Shown here one piece after another: positions 16,520-24,884 of a DNA stretch of 37,158 nt. Position numbers and translations under genes: made by a program. The DNA lies in the NCBI GenBank assembly GCA_016929435.1, contig JAFGIV010000008.1, forward strand, positions 1-37,158, given 5' to 3'. The first letter of the stretch is position 1; the number at the start of each line of letters is the position of its first letter. The notes under the pieces are model-generated. The model saw only the letters and a list, made by a program, of their open reading frames with translations, was not told the origin of the DNA and did no database searches. The DNA comes from Candidatus Uhrbacteria bacterium. Lineage in GTDB: Bacteria; Patescibacteriota; Patescibacteriia; SG8-24.

Positions 16520-17104
16520 TTAGAGGTTACGGAGGAATATTGATACCCACCCTCGCGATTGGACCGCCTGTCCGCGGCGGACCTGGCGGTTGACCACCAT
16601 GACCGATACCCGGCTGGCCTGCGACGGGTTCGGCCGGTCATAGCGGAAGGCCAGGCGCAGGTTATCGTCGGTGACCGTCCTGATGCCGGCCTGCCGGACG
16701 CTTTGCGCATCGGGATCGGTGACGGCCATTATTTTCCCGTCGTCGGTGCCGTCCCGGTAAAAGCCGATGTAGTCGTATCCGTTCGGTATGATGCCGTCGG
16801 CGCCGTCGATGGCCGGCAGGCGGACAACCAGGGCGTTCTCGGACGAGACGACGGTGTTTCCGTCGAAGTCATGGAAGGCCTCTACGGACGAGGCGCCGCG
16901 GACCGATTGGGAGATGATTTTTGCTGCCATGACCGCTCCGGTCTCGTTTTCCGACTGTCCGGACAGTCGGTCAAAAAGGCTGTAGTTGAGAAGCAGCATC
17001 TGCGTCATCATGGACAGGACGGCCATCATCACGCCGATCACCACCATGGTTTCCAGGAGGGTCAGGCCGGAACGGGACATTGGGGAGGAAAGGGGGCGGG
17101 TCAT
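16520..17104 (-). CDS. PilW-like prepilin (minor pilin)
   Basis: The start ATG 17104 overlaps the upstream gene's stop as ATGA; the tracked start at 17266 gives an Arg-rich leader and is rejected. The prepilin signal is 'MSRSG' then 'LTLLETMVVIGVMMAVLS', with Glu at +5. The remainder ('AAKIISQSVRGASSVEAFHDFDGNTVV', 'IGFYRDGTDDGKIMAV', 'NLRLAFRYDRPNPSQASRVS') has the beta-rich body of PilW-type minor pilins. It would be processed by a prepilin peptidase that is not encoded in the window. About 194 residues. It sits between the lectin-bearing prepilin and the PilX-like protein, a usual minor-pilin order. Confidence 0.84.
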   Translation of the reverse strand: MTRPLSSPMSRSGLTLLETMVVIGVMMAVLSMMTQMLLLNYSLFDRLSGQSENETGAVMAAKIISQSVRGASSVEAFHDFDGNTVVSSENALVVRLPAIDGADGIIPNGYDYIGFYRDGTDDGKIMAVTDPDAQSVRQAGIRTVTDDNLRLAFRYDRPNPSQASRVSVMVVNRQVRRGQAVQSRGWVSIFLRNL

Positions 17105-18066
17105 GGGTTCCTGATTACGGTGGCCCCGTGCAGCGACTTGGTTTCGCCTTTTTCCCGCCACGTGACCGTTATCCCCACGGCCCTTAAGGTCGGCTCGTCG
17201 AGGTAATCGCCGATCGTCAGGGTGCCGGTTCCGGACGGCAGGTCCGACCAGCCCAAACGGCGCCATTCCTCCGGATAGGCATCCGGGTCGTCATCCTCGA
17301 AATTCCATTCCTCGGCCGTTTCCCCGACGGTCAGGGTGATGTCATCGGCCTCCACTTGGGCGCCGTTCAGGGAGATCAGGGCCGTTTCCCCGACGGTGAA
17401 TTCGGAATCAATGACCGTGGCCAGGCTCATCCCGTCCCTTTTCAGCGCAAATTCGTTGCCGGCGGCCGCAATCTCCAGTCGGTACCAGGCATCGGTGTCC
17501 AGGCTGATGCCCTGGCTCCATACCGTGGTTACGATACCGTTACGGACGGTATCGAAAGCCAGCCCTCCGGCCGTGAACCTGAAACGGTAGTGGTTTTCGG
17601 CATCTCGGTAACGGAAGGCCAATCCGCCGCCCCAACCGACCGGGGAACCGTCCCTGACCCGGATCATCGCGGAAATGGCGAAATCCTCCTGCCAGTTCGC
17701 CGGCAGGGCGATCAGTCCGGTCTCCCCGACAATTGCCGTTTGGGCGGCGGCAGGAAGGGCTATCCGCAGGCCCTGACCGTCGGCCGTCCCGTCCGTGACC
17801 CGCCATTCGCCGCGGTTGACCAGGACATTGAGGAAATTCCCTTCGGTCCGATCGGTCAGTTCCGGTGTCGGAAGCAGCCTCAGGCTCTCCATCTCCTCCT
17901 GGATGACGTTTGCGGCCTGCACCGCGTTTTGTGACCGCCGCAGCAGGACCGTGCCTGAGAACATGACCGAAAACACCGTCAGGAGGACGGCGGCCAGTCC
18001 GACGGTCACCAGGGTTTCGATCAGGGTGAACCCCCTGCCCGTTGCGGCCGGTCTTGTCGTCTTCAG
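17101..18066 (-). CDS. PilV-like prepilin carrying a lectin-like (concanavalin-A-type) domain; probable CTG start
   Basis: The tracked ORF begins at an internal GTG (18009) and cuts through the prepilin signal. Reading upstream in frame gives 'KTTRPAATGRG' then 'FTLIETLVTVGLAAVLL', a textbook prepilin signal with Glu at +5. No ATG, GTG or TTG occurs upstream in the stretch I could read; the codon at the right place is CTG 18066, which overlaps the pilC stop as CTGA, mirroring ATGA junctions elsewhere in the operon. After the helix, residues about 70-240 look like a beta-sandwich ('WGGGLAFRYRDAENHYRFRF', 'WYRLEIAAAGNEFALKRDG', 'ALISLNGAQVEADDITL') as in LamG/concanavalin-A-type domains. This suggests a carbohydrate-binding minor pilin; ligand unknown. 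Confidence 0.78.
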   Translation of the reverse strand: MKTTRPAATGRGFTLIETLVTVGLAAVLLTVFSVMFSGTVLLRRSQNAVQAANVIQEEMESLRLLPTPELTDRTEGNFLNVLVNRGEWRVTDGTADGQGLRIALPAAAQTAIVGETGLIALPANWQEDFAISAMIRVRDGSPVGWGGGLAFRYRDAENHYRFRFTAGGLAFDTVRNGIVTTVWSQGISLDTDAWYRLEIAAAGNEFALKRDGMSLATVIDSEFTVGETALISLNGAQVEADDITLTVGETAEEWNFEDDDPDAYPEEWRRLGWSDLPSGTGTLTIGDYLDEPTLRAVGITVTWREKGETKSLHGATVIRNP

Positions 18067-19157
18067 CTTTCGGATATCGATTGGGTTAGGGAATACATTG
18101 GCATCATTACCGCCAGGGCTATGCCCCCGACCATCCCTCCCAGGAGCAGGATCAGGATCGGTTCGATTATTGAGGAGAGGCTGTCCAGGACGTTGTCCAC
18201 CTGCTGCTCGTAGAATTCGGCGATGTCCTCCAGCATTGAGTCGACGTTACCGGACCGTTCCCCGACCGCCACCATCTGGACGACCAGGGGGGGGTAGAGG
18301 CGGGGGTGTTTTTCCAGGCTTTCGGAAATGGTGTCGCCGCGCTTGATGAGTTCGGCGGTCTCGAGAAGGGACTGGTGGTAGTGGAAGTTTCCCAGGACAT
18401 CGGCCGTCACCTGAAGGGACTGGACGACCGGAATGTCGGTCTTCAGCAGCCCGGACAGGGTTCGGGAAAAGCGGGCCAGGTTGACCTTCCGGACGATCGG
18501 TCCGATGATCGGCGCGATGATCAGCGCCCGGTGGATGACCTTCCTTCCGGTATTGGTCCTTGACCAGGCGATGAAGGCGACGACCGCGACGATCGCCCCG
18601 ATCAGGACCAGTATCCCGTGGGCCTGGACGAAATCGCTGACGAAAATGAGCATTCGGGTAGCCAACGGCAGCTTGACGTCATTGAATTCCTTGAATATCT
18701 CCAGCAGCTTCGGCAGAACCAGGGTGATCAGGCCGATCGTTATTCCGAGCATGGCCACCAGGATGACTATTGGGTAGGCCATGGCCCCCTTGACCTTGGA
18801 CCGGAGCTTGTGGTCCTTCTTCATCTGTTGGGTGAGCTCGTCCATGACCTGGTCCAGGGTCCCGGAAACCTCCCCGATTCCGACCATGTTTGTGAAGATG
18901 GGAGGGAATATTTTTGGGAACCGCTGCAGGCCGGAGGAAAGGGATTTTCCCGTCTCGACATCTTCCCTGATCAGGGAGATTATCCTGGAAAAGGCCTTGG
19001 ATTCGGCCTGGAGGGACAGGGTGTTCAGCGATTCGGATATCGACAGTCCGGCCTTGACCATGACCCTTAGGTTTTCCGTGAAGAATATCTTTTGGGACAG
19101 CGGGACGGACGAGTTGTACATGAGCCAGTCGTTGGCCCGTTCCATGAGGTTGGGCAT
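18063..19157 (-). CDS. pilC: Type IV pilus inner-membrane platform protein PilC (GspF family)
   Basis: Polytopic platform on which the assembly ATPase acts. Two copies of the T2SF domain are visible, each beginning with a helical cytoplasmic part ('FFTENLRVMVKAGLSISESLNTL' and 'RFSRTLSGLLKTDIPVVQSLQV') and ending in transmembrane helices ('AYPIVILVAMLGITIGLITL' and 'PILILLLGGMVGGIALAVMM'). The Gly-Glu signature occurs twice ('GIGEVSGTLDQVMDEL' and 'AVGERSGNVDSMLEDI'). Length 364 is slightly short for PilC. It starts one base after the pilB stop; its stop overlaps the next gene's putative CTG. Confidence 0.96.
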   Translation of the reverse strand: MPNLMERANDWLMYNSSVPLSQKIFFTENLRVMVKAGLSISESLNTLSLQAESKAFSRIISLIREDVETGKSLSSGLQRFPKIFPPIFTNMVGIGEVSGTLDQVMDELTQQMKKDHKLRSKVKGAMAYPIVILVAMLGITIGLITLVLPKLLEIFKEFNDVKLPLATRMLIFVSDFVQAHGILVLIGAIVAVVAFIAWSRTNTGRKVIHRALIIAPIIGPIVRKVNLARFSRTLSGLLKTDIPVVQSLQVTADVLGNFHYHQSLLETAELIKRGDTISESLEKHPRLYPPLVVQMVAVGERSGNVDSMLEDIAEFYEQQVDNVLDSLSSIIEPILILLLGGMVGGIALAVMMPMYSLTQSISES

Positions 19158-19158
19158 G

Positions 19159-20904
19159 TCAGTCCTTGGTTACGCGCAGGATCTCCTCGATGGTGGTCAT
19201 GGCCTTGATGGCTTTGATGAAGCCGTCCTCTATCATGGTCAGCATCCCGTTCTTGACCGCCTGCCCGTGTATCTTCGAGGAATCCCGGCCGTCGCTGATC
19301 AGTTGGCTGATTTCCGGCGTGACCTCCAGGACCTCATAAATGCCTACCCGGCCCTTGTAGCCCTCGTTGTTGCATTGGGCACACCCGGATCCGCGCCAGA
19401 ATGTCGTTTCCTCGATCGTCTGTTCCTTGCCCACCGCACCGACCCGCTGGAGCGTTTTCCATATGCTGTCCAGGTCGACCTGCCGACGAAGCTGCTCGAT
19501 GGTGTGGCCGGGAAGCTTCAGGGACCGGATGCAGCCCGGACATATTTTTCGGACCAGCCGCTGGCCGACGATCACGTTGGCCGTGAAGGCTATCAGGAAA
19601 GGCGGGACGTTCATGTCGATGAGGCGCGGCAGGGCAGTGGCGGCATCGTTGGTGTGAAGCGTTCCCAACACCAGGTGGCCGGTCATGGCGGCCTGGACGG
19701 CGATCCCGGCCGTCTCCTCGTCGCGGATCTCCCCGACCATGATGACGTTGGGGTCCTGACGGAGGAGGGAGCGGAGGCCGGAGGCAAAGGTGAAGCCTAT
19801 GCGGGCGTTGACCTGGCTCTGGTTGACGCCGGGCATCCGGTATTCAACCGGATCCTCGATCGTCGAGATGTTGACTTTCGGGGTGTTCAGGATGCCCAAG
19901 ACGGAGTATAGCGTGGTGGATTTTCCCGATCCGGTAGGACCGGTCACCAGGATGATGCCGTGCGGCTTCTTGACGTTGCGCATGATCGTTTCCTTGGGCC
20001 TGTCCAGGAAACCCAGCTGCTCAAGGGTCAGGGCCGTGGCCGTTTCGGCCAGCATGCGCATGACTATCTTTTCCCCGTCAACCACCGGCAGCACCGAGAC
20101 GCGGATCGAGAACTTGTATTCCGGGTTTTCTATCTTGAACCGCCCGTCCTGCGGCAGGCGGTGCTCGTCCAGCTTCAGGTTGGAAAGTATCTTGATGCGG
20201 GCAACGATCCCCTGGGTCACTGCCTTGGGGAAGGTCATGACCGGACGCAGGACACCGTCCACCCGGAAACGGACGGTCACCTCCTTTTCGGTCGGCTCGA
20301 TGTGGATGTCGGATGCCCCCTCCAGGATGGCGTGTTCCAGGATGGAATCCACAACCCGGACGATTGGGATGTCTTCCGCCAGCTTGGACAGCTCGGCGTC
20401 CTCTCCCGGGGATTTCCGCTTGTCGTCCGGATTCGGGATTTTTGTCAGGGCCCCAAGTTCCGCGCTCAGGCTTTGCCGGTATTGCCGTATTGCCTCCTCC
20501 AGTGAGGTGGGATTGGTGTAGAATATCTTGAGCTTCAGTCCCGTCTTTCGCTTGATGAACTCGAATGTCTGGAGATCGGTCGGGTTAAGCGTGACGATCT
20601 TCAGTTCGTCCTCGGTTTTTTCGAAGGCCACCACCTGGTGGGAGTTGGCGATCGGTTCGGGGATGAGGAAGAGGATGTCCTGCCGGATGGGCGTGTCCCG
20701 CAGGTTGATGAACGGGAGCTTGTAGTATTGGGCGGCGATTCGGTACAGCATCTCTTCCGGCATCTTTTTTTCCTTCAGCAGGAACTTCTCCAGAGAGATG
20801 TCGGTTTCCGTTTTTCCCAGCTCGTCCAAAAGGGACTTCAGGCCCTTGGCGTCGAAGGTTCCGGTTTCCTTCAGTATTTTCTTCAGCAAATCGTCATTCA
20901 GCAT
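19159..20904 (-). CDS. pilB: Type IV pilus assembly ATPase PilB (GspE family)
   Basis: Hexameric ATPase powering pilus extension. An N-terminal GspE-N/MshEN-like region ('LPFINLRDTPIRQDILFLIP') precedes the motor domain with Walker A 'GPTGSGKSTTLYS' (about residues 318-330), Asp box 'TIEDPVEYRMPGVNQ', Walker B 'VIMVGEIRDEETAG' and His box 'VLGTLHTNDAATALPR'. A C-terminal zinc-binding tetracysteine is present ('CPGC' and 'CAQC'). Glu in GEIRD and the assembly-type layout favour PilB over PilT. I prefer ATG 20904; the GTG at 20955 sits at the predicted transcription start and would add 17 residues. First gene of the operon. Confidence 0.96.
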   Translation of the reverse strand: MLNDDLLKKILKETGTFDAKGLKSLLDELGKTETDISLEKFLLKEKKMPEEMLYRIAAQYYKLPFINLRDTPIRQDILFLIPEPIANSHQVVAFEKTEDELKIVTLNPTDLQTFEFIKRKTGLKLKIFYTNPTSLEEAIRQYRQSLSAELGALTKIPNPDDKRKSPGEDAELSKLAEDIPIVRVVDSILEHAILEGASDIHIEPTEKEVTVRFRVDGVLRPVMTFPKAVTQGIVARIKILSNLKLDEHRLPQDGRFKIENPEYKFSIRVSVLPVVDGEKIVMRMLAETATALTLEQLGFLDRPKETIMRNVKKPHGIILVTGPTGSGKSTTLYSVLGILNTPKVNISTIEDPVEYRMPGVNQSQVNARIGFTFASGLRSLLRQDPNVIMVGEIRDEETAGIAVQAAMTGHLVLGTLHTNDAATALPRLIDMNVPPFLIAFTANVIVGQRLVRKICPGCIRSLKLPGHTIEQLRRQVDLDSIWKTLQRVGAVGKEQTIEETTFWRGSGCAQCNNEGYKGRVGIYEVLEVTPEISQLISDGRDSSKIHGQAVKNGMLTMIEDGFIKAIKAMTTIEEILRVTKD

Positions 20905-20959
20905 AAATCGGTGCGGTGAGGGCTTTCCGCCGTGTTTTTTGCCCCATTTAAGCACGGTA

Positions 20960-20989
20960 ATGTTACCATAAATTCGTGTTGATTCCCAA
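20960..20989 (-). promoter_or_regulatory. Putative promoter of the pilus operon
   Basis: On the minus strand TTGGGA, 18 bases, TAACAT precede pilB; the start would fall near 20953. The match to consensus is moderate. Confidence 0.4.
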
Positions 20990-21035
20990 TCCCGCCCCTT
21001 CCGTCCGGGTATTTCTCGGACAGCGGAGGGGACTA

Positions 21036-21064
21036 TTGATTTGGATCGTTCGGGGTGTTATGGT
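21036..21064 (+). promoter_or_regulatory. Putative promoter of the mraY-lon-ftsW-murG cluster
   Basis: TTGATT, 17 bases, TATGGT. The predicted start near 21071 is about 5 bases from ATG 21076, so the message would be nearly leaderless. Confidence 0.5.
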
Positions 21065-21075
21065 ATGGCTTGAAT

Positions 21076-21453
21076 ATGGATAATGGGTTTAGGCGGAAAT
21101 TGGCTGATTTTTTCGGCTTGCGGGGATGGCTGTCGGTGTCCCTTACGGGACTGTCTTTTTTGCTGTGTTTGGCCAACGCCGTCCTGGTCTTCGTTTTCCT
21201 GGTTTCCCGTTGGGGACATCTCGGTTTCCTCCGCCTTCACTATACGGCAGCTTTGGGGATCGATTGGGTTGACGGATGGCGGTGGATGCTGGTTTTTCCG
21301 GGTTTGGCAGTCCTGTTTTTTTCGGCCAACGGATACCTGTCCGGATATCTTGCCCGGCGCCACCACCGTCTGGGCCTGATGATGTCCGGGTTGACCGTTC
21401 TTGTTTTGGCGGCCGTCCTGGCTGGCGGGGCCCTGGCCGTTTCGCTTAATTGA
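21076..21453 (+). CDS. Small multi-pass membrane protein upstream of mraY
   Basis: I set the start at ATG 21076 because a promoter-like element overlaps the tracked GTG at 21055. The 125-residue protein has three hydrophobic helices ('SLTGLSFLLCLANAVLVFVFLV', 'WMLVFPGLAVLFFSANGYL', 'GLMMSGLTVLVLAAVLAGGALAV') with the loop 'LRLHYTAALGIDWVDGW' between the first two. Similar small proteins with an 'LHY...GID' loop are, from memory, recurrent in Patescibacteria; no function is known to me. It lies 12 bases before mraY, so a part in envelope biogenesis is plausible but unproven. Confidence 0.7.
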   Translation: MDNGFRRKLADFFGLRGWLSVSLTGLSFLLCLANAVLVFVFLVSRWGHLGFLRLHYTAALGIDWVDGWRWMLVFPGLAVLFFSANGYLSGYLARRHHRLGLMMSGLTVLVLAAVLAGGALAVSLN

Positions 21454-21465
21454 CCTCCCTGTCGT

Positions 21466-22518
21466 ATGGACCTGTCCGGAATCATCAAGATTTTTTTCCT
21501 GGCCACCTTGGCCTTTGTCGTGGCGATCGCCTGGACGCCGCTTTTGACCCACTTCCTGTACAGGTATCGGATGGGCAAGCAGATTCGGGATGCCGGTTCG
21601 GCCCCTGTTTTCGCCAGGCTGCATGGGGTGAAGGGGGGGACGCCGACCATGGGGGGGATCCTTATATGGCTGACGGTCCTGGTGTTGGCGATCTTTTTTC
21701 ACCTGGCGGCGGTTACGTGGGGCGGTTTCTTCGGGGCGATCGATTTCCTGTCCCGGGAGGAAACCTTCCTTCCGCTCGGCGTGATGGTTGCGGCGGCCCT
21801 GGTCGGCCTGGTCGACGACTATTGGAATGCCCGGCGGATCGGGCCAAAGGGCGGCGGTCTTCGGACCCGCCACCGCCTCGTCCTTTATGCGGCGATCGCT
21901 GCCGTCGGGGCCTGGTGGTTTTATGGCAAGCTCGGTTGGGATACCCTGCACGTCCCTTTCGTCGGGGACTTCGGGATCGGCTGGTGGTATGTTCCGTTTT
22001 TCGTCCTGGTGATAGTCGCCACCTCCTTCTCGGTGAATGAGACGGACGGGTTGGACGGGTTGGCTGGCGGTCCGTTGGCGGCCGCCTTCGCCGCCTATGC
22101 CGGAATCGCCTTCATGCAGGGCAAGGTGGACCTGGCGGCCTTTTGCGGATTGGTTTGCGGTGCCCTCCTGGCCTTTCTCTGGTTCAACATCAATCCCGCC
22201 CGTTTTTTCATGGGCGATACCGGGGCCATGTCCCTTGGCGTAACCTTGGGGGTGGTGGCCATGCTTACCGATACGGCCCTGTTCCTGCCGCTGATCGGGC
22301 TGATATTCGTCCTGGAGTCCCTTTCGGTGATCGTTCAGGTTTCCTACCGGAAACTGAGGGGCGGACGGAAGCTTTTCCTGTCGTCACCGATCCACCATCA
22401 CCTGGAGGCGATCGGCTGGCCTGAACCAAAGGTCGTGATGAGGTTTTGGGTGATCGCTACCGTCAGTTCCGTTTTTGGCCTGGTGGCGGTCTTGGCGGAC
22501 AGGATCTATTTCCGGTGA
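21466..22518 (+). CDS. mraY: Phospho-N-acetylmuramoyl-pentapeptide-transferase
   Basis: Polytopic enzyme that attaches phospho-MurNAc-pentapeptide to undecaprenyl phosphate, forming lipid I. Diagnostic motifs: 'GTPTMGGILIW', the metal-binding 'LVDDYWNARRIGPKGGGLRTRHR', 'NETDGLDGLAGG', 'FNINPARFFMGDTGAMSLG' and the C-terminal 'SPIHHHLEAIGWPEPKVVMRFW'. About ten membrane helices, 350 residues. The lon gene starts one base after its stop. Confidence 0.97.
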   Translation: MDLSGIIKIFFLATLAFVVAIAWTPLLTHFLYRYRMGKQIRDAGSAPVFARLHGVKGGTPTMGGILIWLTVLVLAIFFHLAAVTWGGFFGAIDFLSREETFLPLGVMVAAALVGLVDDYWNARRIGPKGGGLRTRHRLVLYAAIAAVGAWWFYGKLGWDTLHVPFVGDFGIGWWYVPFFVLVIVATSFSVNETDGLDGLAGGPLAAAFAAYAGIAFMQGKVDLAAFCGLVCGALLAFLWFNINPARFFMGDTGAMSLGVTLGVVAMLTDTALFLPLIGLIFVLESLSVIVQVSYRKLRGGRKLFLSSPIHHHLEAIGWPEPKVVMRFWVIATVSSVFGLVAVLADRIYFR

Positions 22519-22519
22519 T

Positions 22520-24880
22520 ATGGGGATTGCGGATAGCGACAAGATGAGGTCGATCGATTCCGTTCCGGTCATTGCCCTCAGGGACACGGTGGTTTTCCCG
22601 AAGGTGGGGGTTCCGATCGCGATTCGGAGAAAGGTATCGGTTGCGGCGCTTCGGGAGTCGATCCGTCGCGATCGCCTCCTGGTTTTCGTGGCCCAACGTA
22701 GGGAAACGGCAGATGTCCCGGAACCGGAAAAGGACGGGATATATTCGGTCGGTACCCTGGTGCAGGTAAGGGACGCCCAATCCCAACCGGACGAGAGCCT
22801 TCGGGTAACGTTTGAGGGCATCGCCAGGGTCCGCATCCTGTCGGTTTCCGATTCGGACCGCGGACTGCGGGCGAAAGTCAGGGAGCTGCCCATTCCGGTT
22901 TTCGAGAGGACCGAACGGTTGGAGGCCCGGGTTTACGGTATTGTCAACCTTTTTCGGCGGATTGTGGGTTTGGGCGGCAATGTCCCGTTTGACGTCATGA
23001 TGACGGTCATGAGCCTCAATGATCCCTGGCATCTGGGCGATCTGGTCGCCTCCCACATTGACCTGCGGCTGGAGGACCGTCAGGCCATCCTGGAATCGGA
23101 AGACATCCAGGACAAGCTCGATATCCTCTATCGGTCCATGGACCGTCAGGTTCGGCTGCTGCAGATGGCCTCCCGCCTTCAGGCCGAGACCGGAAAGGAG
23201 CTGGATAAGATGCAGAGGGAGATGTTCCTTCGGGAACACCTGCATTCGATCGAAAGGGAACTGGAGGAGATCGGGGCCAGGCCGGAGGATGACGGGTTGG
23301 CTGAACGGCTGGAGGGGGCCGGAATGCCGGAAGCGGTATGGGCCAAGGTCCGTAAGGAATACGGGCGCCTGAAGCAGGGGCATGCCGTGGGTCCGGAGTC
23401 CGGGTACCTTAGGGCCTGGCTGGACTGTCTGGCCGACTTGCCCTGGAAGACGGAGGCGGTTCCTGACATTGACCTTCGGAAGGCCCGGGCCATCCTGGAC
23501 TCCGAGCATTTCGGAATGGCGAAGGTAAAGGAAAGGATCCTGGAGCACTTGGCCGTCATGAAGCTGACCGGAAAGAACCGCGGCCCGATCCTCTGTTTCG
23601 TCGGCCCGCCGGGGACGGGAAAGACCTCCATCGGACGGTCGATCGCCGAGGCCGTCGGCAGGAAGTTTCACCGCATCAGTTTGGGCGGCGTCCGTGATGA
23701 GGCGGAGATACGGGGACACCGCCGAACCTATGTCGGTGCCCTGCCGGGACGGATCATTCAGGGCATCCAGGCCGTCGGGTCCCGGTCGCCGGTCTTCATG
23801 CTGGACGAGTTGGACAAGGTCGGTTCCGATTGGCGGGGTGACCCGGCTTCCGCCCTGTTGGAGGCCTTGGATCCGGAACAGAACGGGACCTTTTCCGACC
23901 ATTACCTGGAAGTGCCTTTCGACCTGTCCGAGGTGATGTTCATCGCCACGGCCAATACCGTCGATTCCGTTCCGCCGGCCCTTCGTGACCGGCTGGAGGT
24001 CATTGAGTTTCCCGGATATGCCGAGGAGGACAAGGTCCGCATTGCCGTCAGGTACCTGATCCCCAAGGTCATCGCCAACTGCGGACTGAAGGGACGGCGG
24101 ATTCGGTTCGGGATAGGGGCTGTCCGGAAAGTCATACGCAGCTATACCATGGAGGCCGGGGTGCGCAGCCTGGAAAGGGAACTGACGGCCATTGGCCGGA
24201 AACTGGCCAGGAGGCTGGCTGACCGGAACCCTAACCGTTCCGCCAGCCAGGCCGTGTCGATCGGGGAAGGGGATGTCGTCGGGTATCTCGGTCCGGAAAA
24301 AATCACCCCTTCGGTCATGGAGCTGGATGATGCGGTCGGTCGGGTAACCGGTTTGGCCTGGACCGGAACCGGCGGCGACATCCTGCGGATCGAGGCATCC
24401 GCCATGCCCGGCAAGGGACAGCTCCAGCTGACCGGACATTTGGGTGAGGTGATGAAGGAATCGGCCCAGGCGGCCCTGACCTGCGTGCGGTCATCGGCCC
24501 GCAGTCTTGGTTTCGCCCCTCCAGACAAGGACACGGACATTCACCTTCACGTTCCGGCCGGCGCCATTCCGAAGGACGGTCCATCGGCCGGGGCGGCCAT
24601 GGCCACGGCCCTGGTTTCCCTCTTTTCCGGCCGTCCGATTCGGCGGAAGTTCGGGGTGACCGGGGAGATCACCCTGCGCGGCGACGTGTTGGAGGTCGGC
24701 GGAATCAGGGAAAAGGTTCTGGCGGCCCGTCGTTCCGGGCTCAAGGCGGTTGTCCTGCCCGAAGCCAACGCCAAGGACCTGTCCGAATTGCCGATCCCGG
24801 TCCGTCGGGGAATGAAATTTATCTTGGCCAAGAGGCTGGAGGATGTCCTGAAGGCCGTTTTGATGCCAAAGGGACGCTAA
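22520..24880 (+). CDS. lon: ATP-dependent Lon protease
   Basis: Cytoplasmic AAA+ protease for quality control and regulated proteolysis. The tracked start at 22475 lies inside mraY; ATG 22520, one base after the mraY stop, gives a normal N-terminus ('SVPVIALRDTVVFPKVGVPI'). The N-terminal substrate domain and coiled coil are followed by Walker A 'VGPPGTGKTS' (about residue 362), Walker B 'PVFMLDELDK' and the protease domain with the Ser-Lys dyad in 'KDGPSAGAAMATAL' (about Ser689) and 'GGIREKVLAARRSG' (about Lys732). The 43-residue Ser-Lys spacing equals that of E. coli Lon. Its place between mraY and ftsW is unusual. Confidence 0.97.
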   Translation: MGIADSDKMRSIDSVPVIALRDTVVFPKVGVPIAIRRKVSVAALRESIRRDRLLVFVAQRRETADVPEPEKDGIYSVGTLVQVRDAQSQPDESLRVTFEGIARVRILSVSDSDRGLRAKVRELPIPVFERTERLEARVYGIVNLFRRIVGLGGNVPFDVMMTVMSLNDPWHLGDLVASHIDLRLEDRQAILESEDIQDKLDILYRSMDRQVRLLQMASRLQAETGKELDKMQREMFLREHLHSIERELEEIGARPEDDGLAERLEGAGMPEAVWAKVRKEYGRLKQGHAVGPESGYLRAWLDCLADLPWKTEAVPDIDLRKARAILDSEHFGMAKVKERILEHLAVMKLTGKNRGPILCFVGPPGTGKTSIGRSIAEAVGRKFHRISLGGVRDEAEIRGHRRTYVGALPGRIIQGIQAVGSRSPVFMLDELDKVGSDWRGDPASALLEALDPEQNGTFSDHYLEVPFDLSEVMFIATANTVDSVPPALRDRLEVIEFPGYAEEDKVRIAVRYLIPKVIANCGLKGRRIRFGIGAVRKVIRSYTMEAGVRSLERELTAIGRKLARRLADRNPNRSASQAVSIGEGDVVGYLGPEKITPSVMELDDAVGRVTGLAWTGTGGDILRIEASAMPGKGQLQLTGHLGEVMKESAQAALTCVRSSARSLGFAPPDKDTDIHLHVPAGAIPKDGPSAGAAMATALVSLFSGRPIRRKFGVTGEITLRGDVLEVGGIREKVLAARRSGLKAVVLPEANAKDLSELPIPVRRGMKFILAKRLEDVLKAVLMPKGR

Positions 24881-24884
24881 GACC

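Noticed and set aside
17532-17554. Perfect 9-bp inverted repeat CGATACCGT/ACGGTATCG inside the lectin-like prepilin gene
   Set aside because: Within coding sequence, no T-tract and no matching copy nearby; likely incidental.
22463-24439. 658-residue minus-strand ORF opposite lon
   Set aside because: Pro/Gln/Gly/Arg-rich low-complexity translation exactly opposite a well-supported lon gene; a shadow of GC-biased codons.
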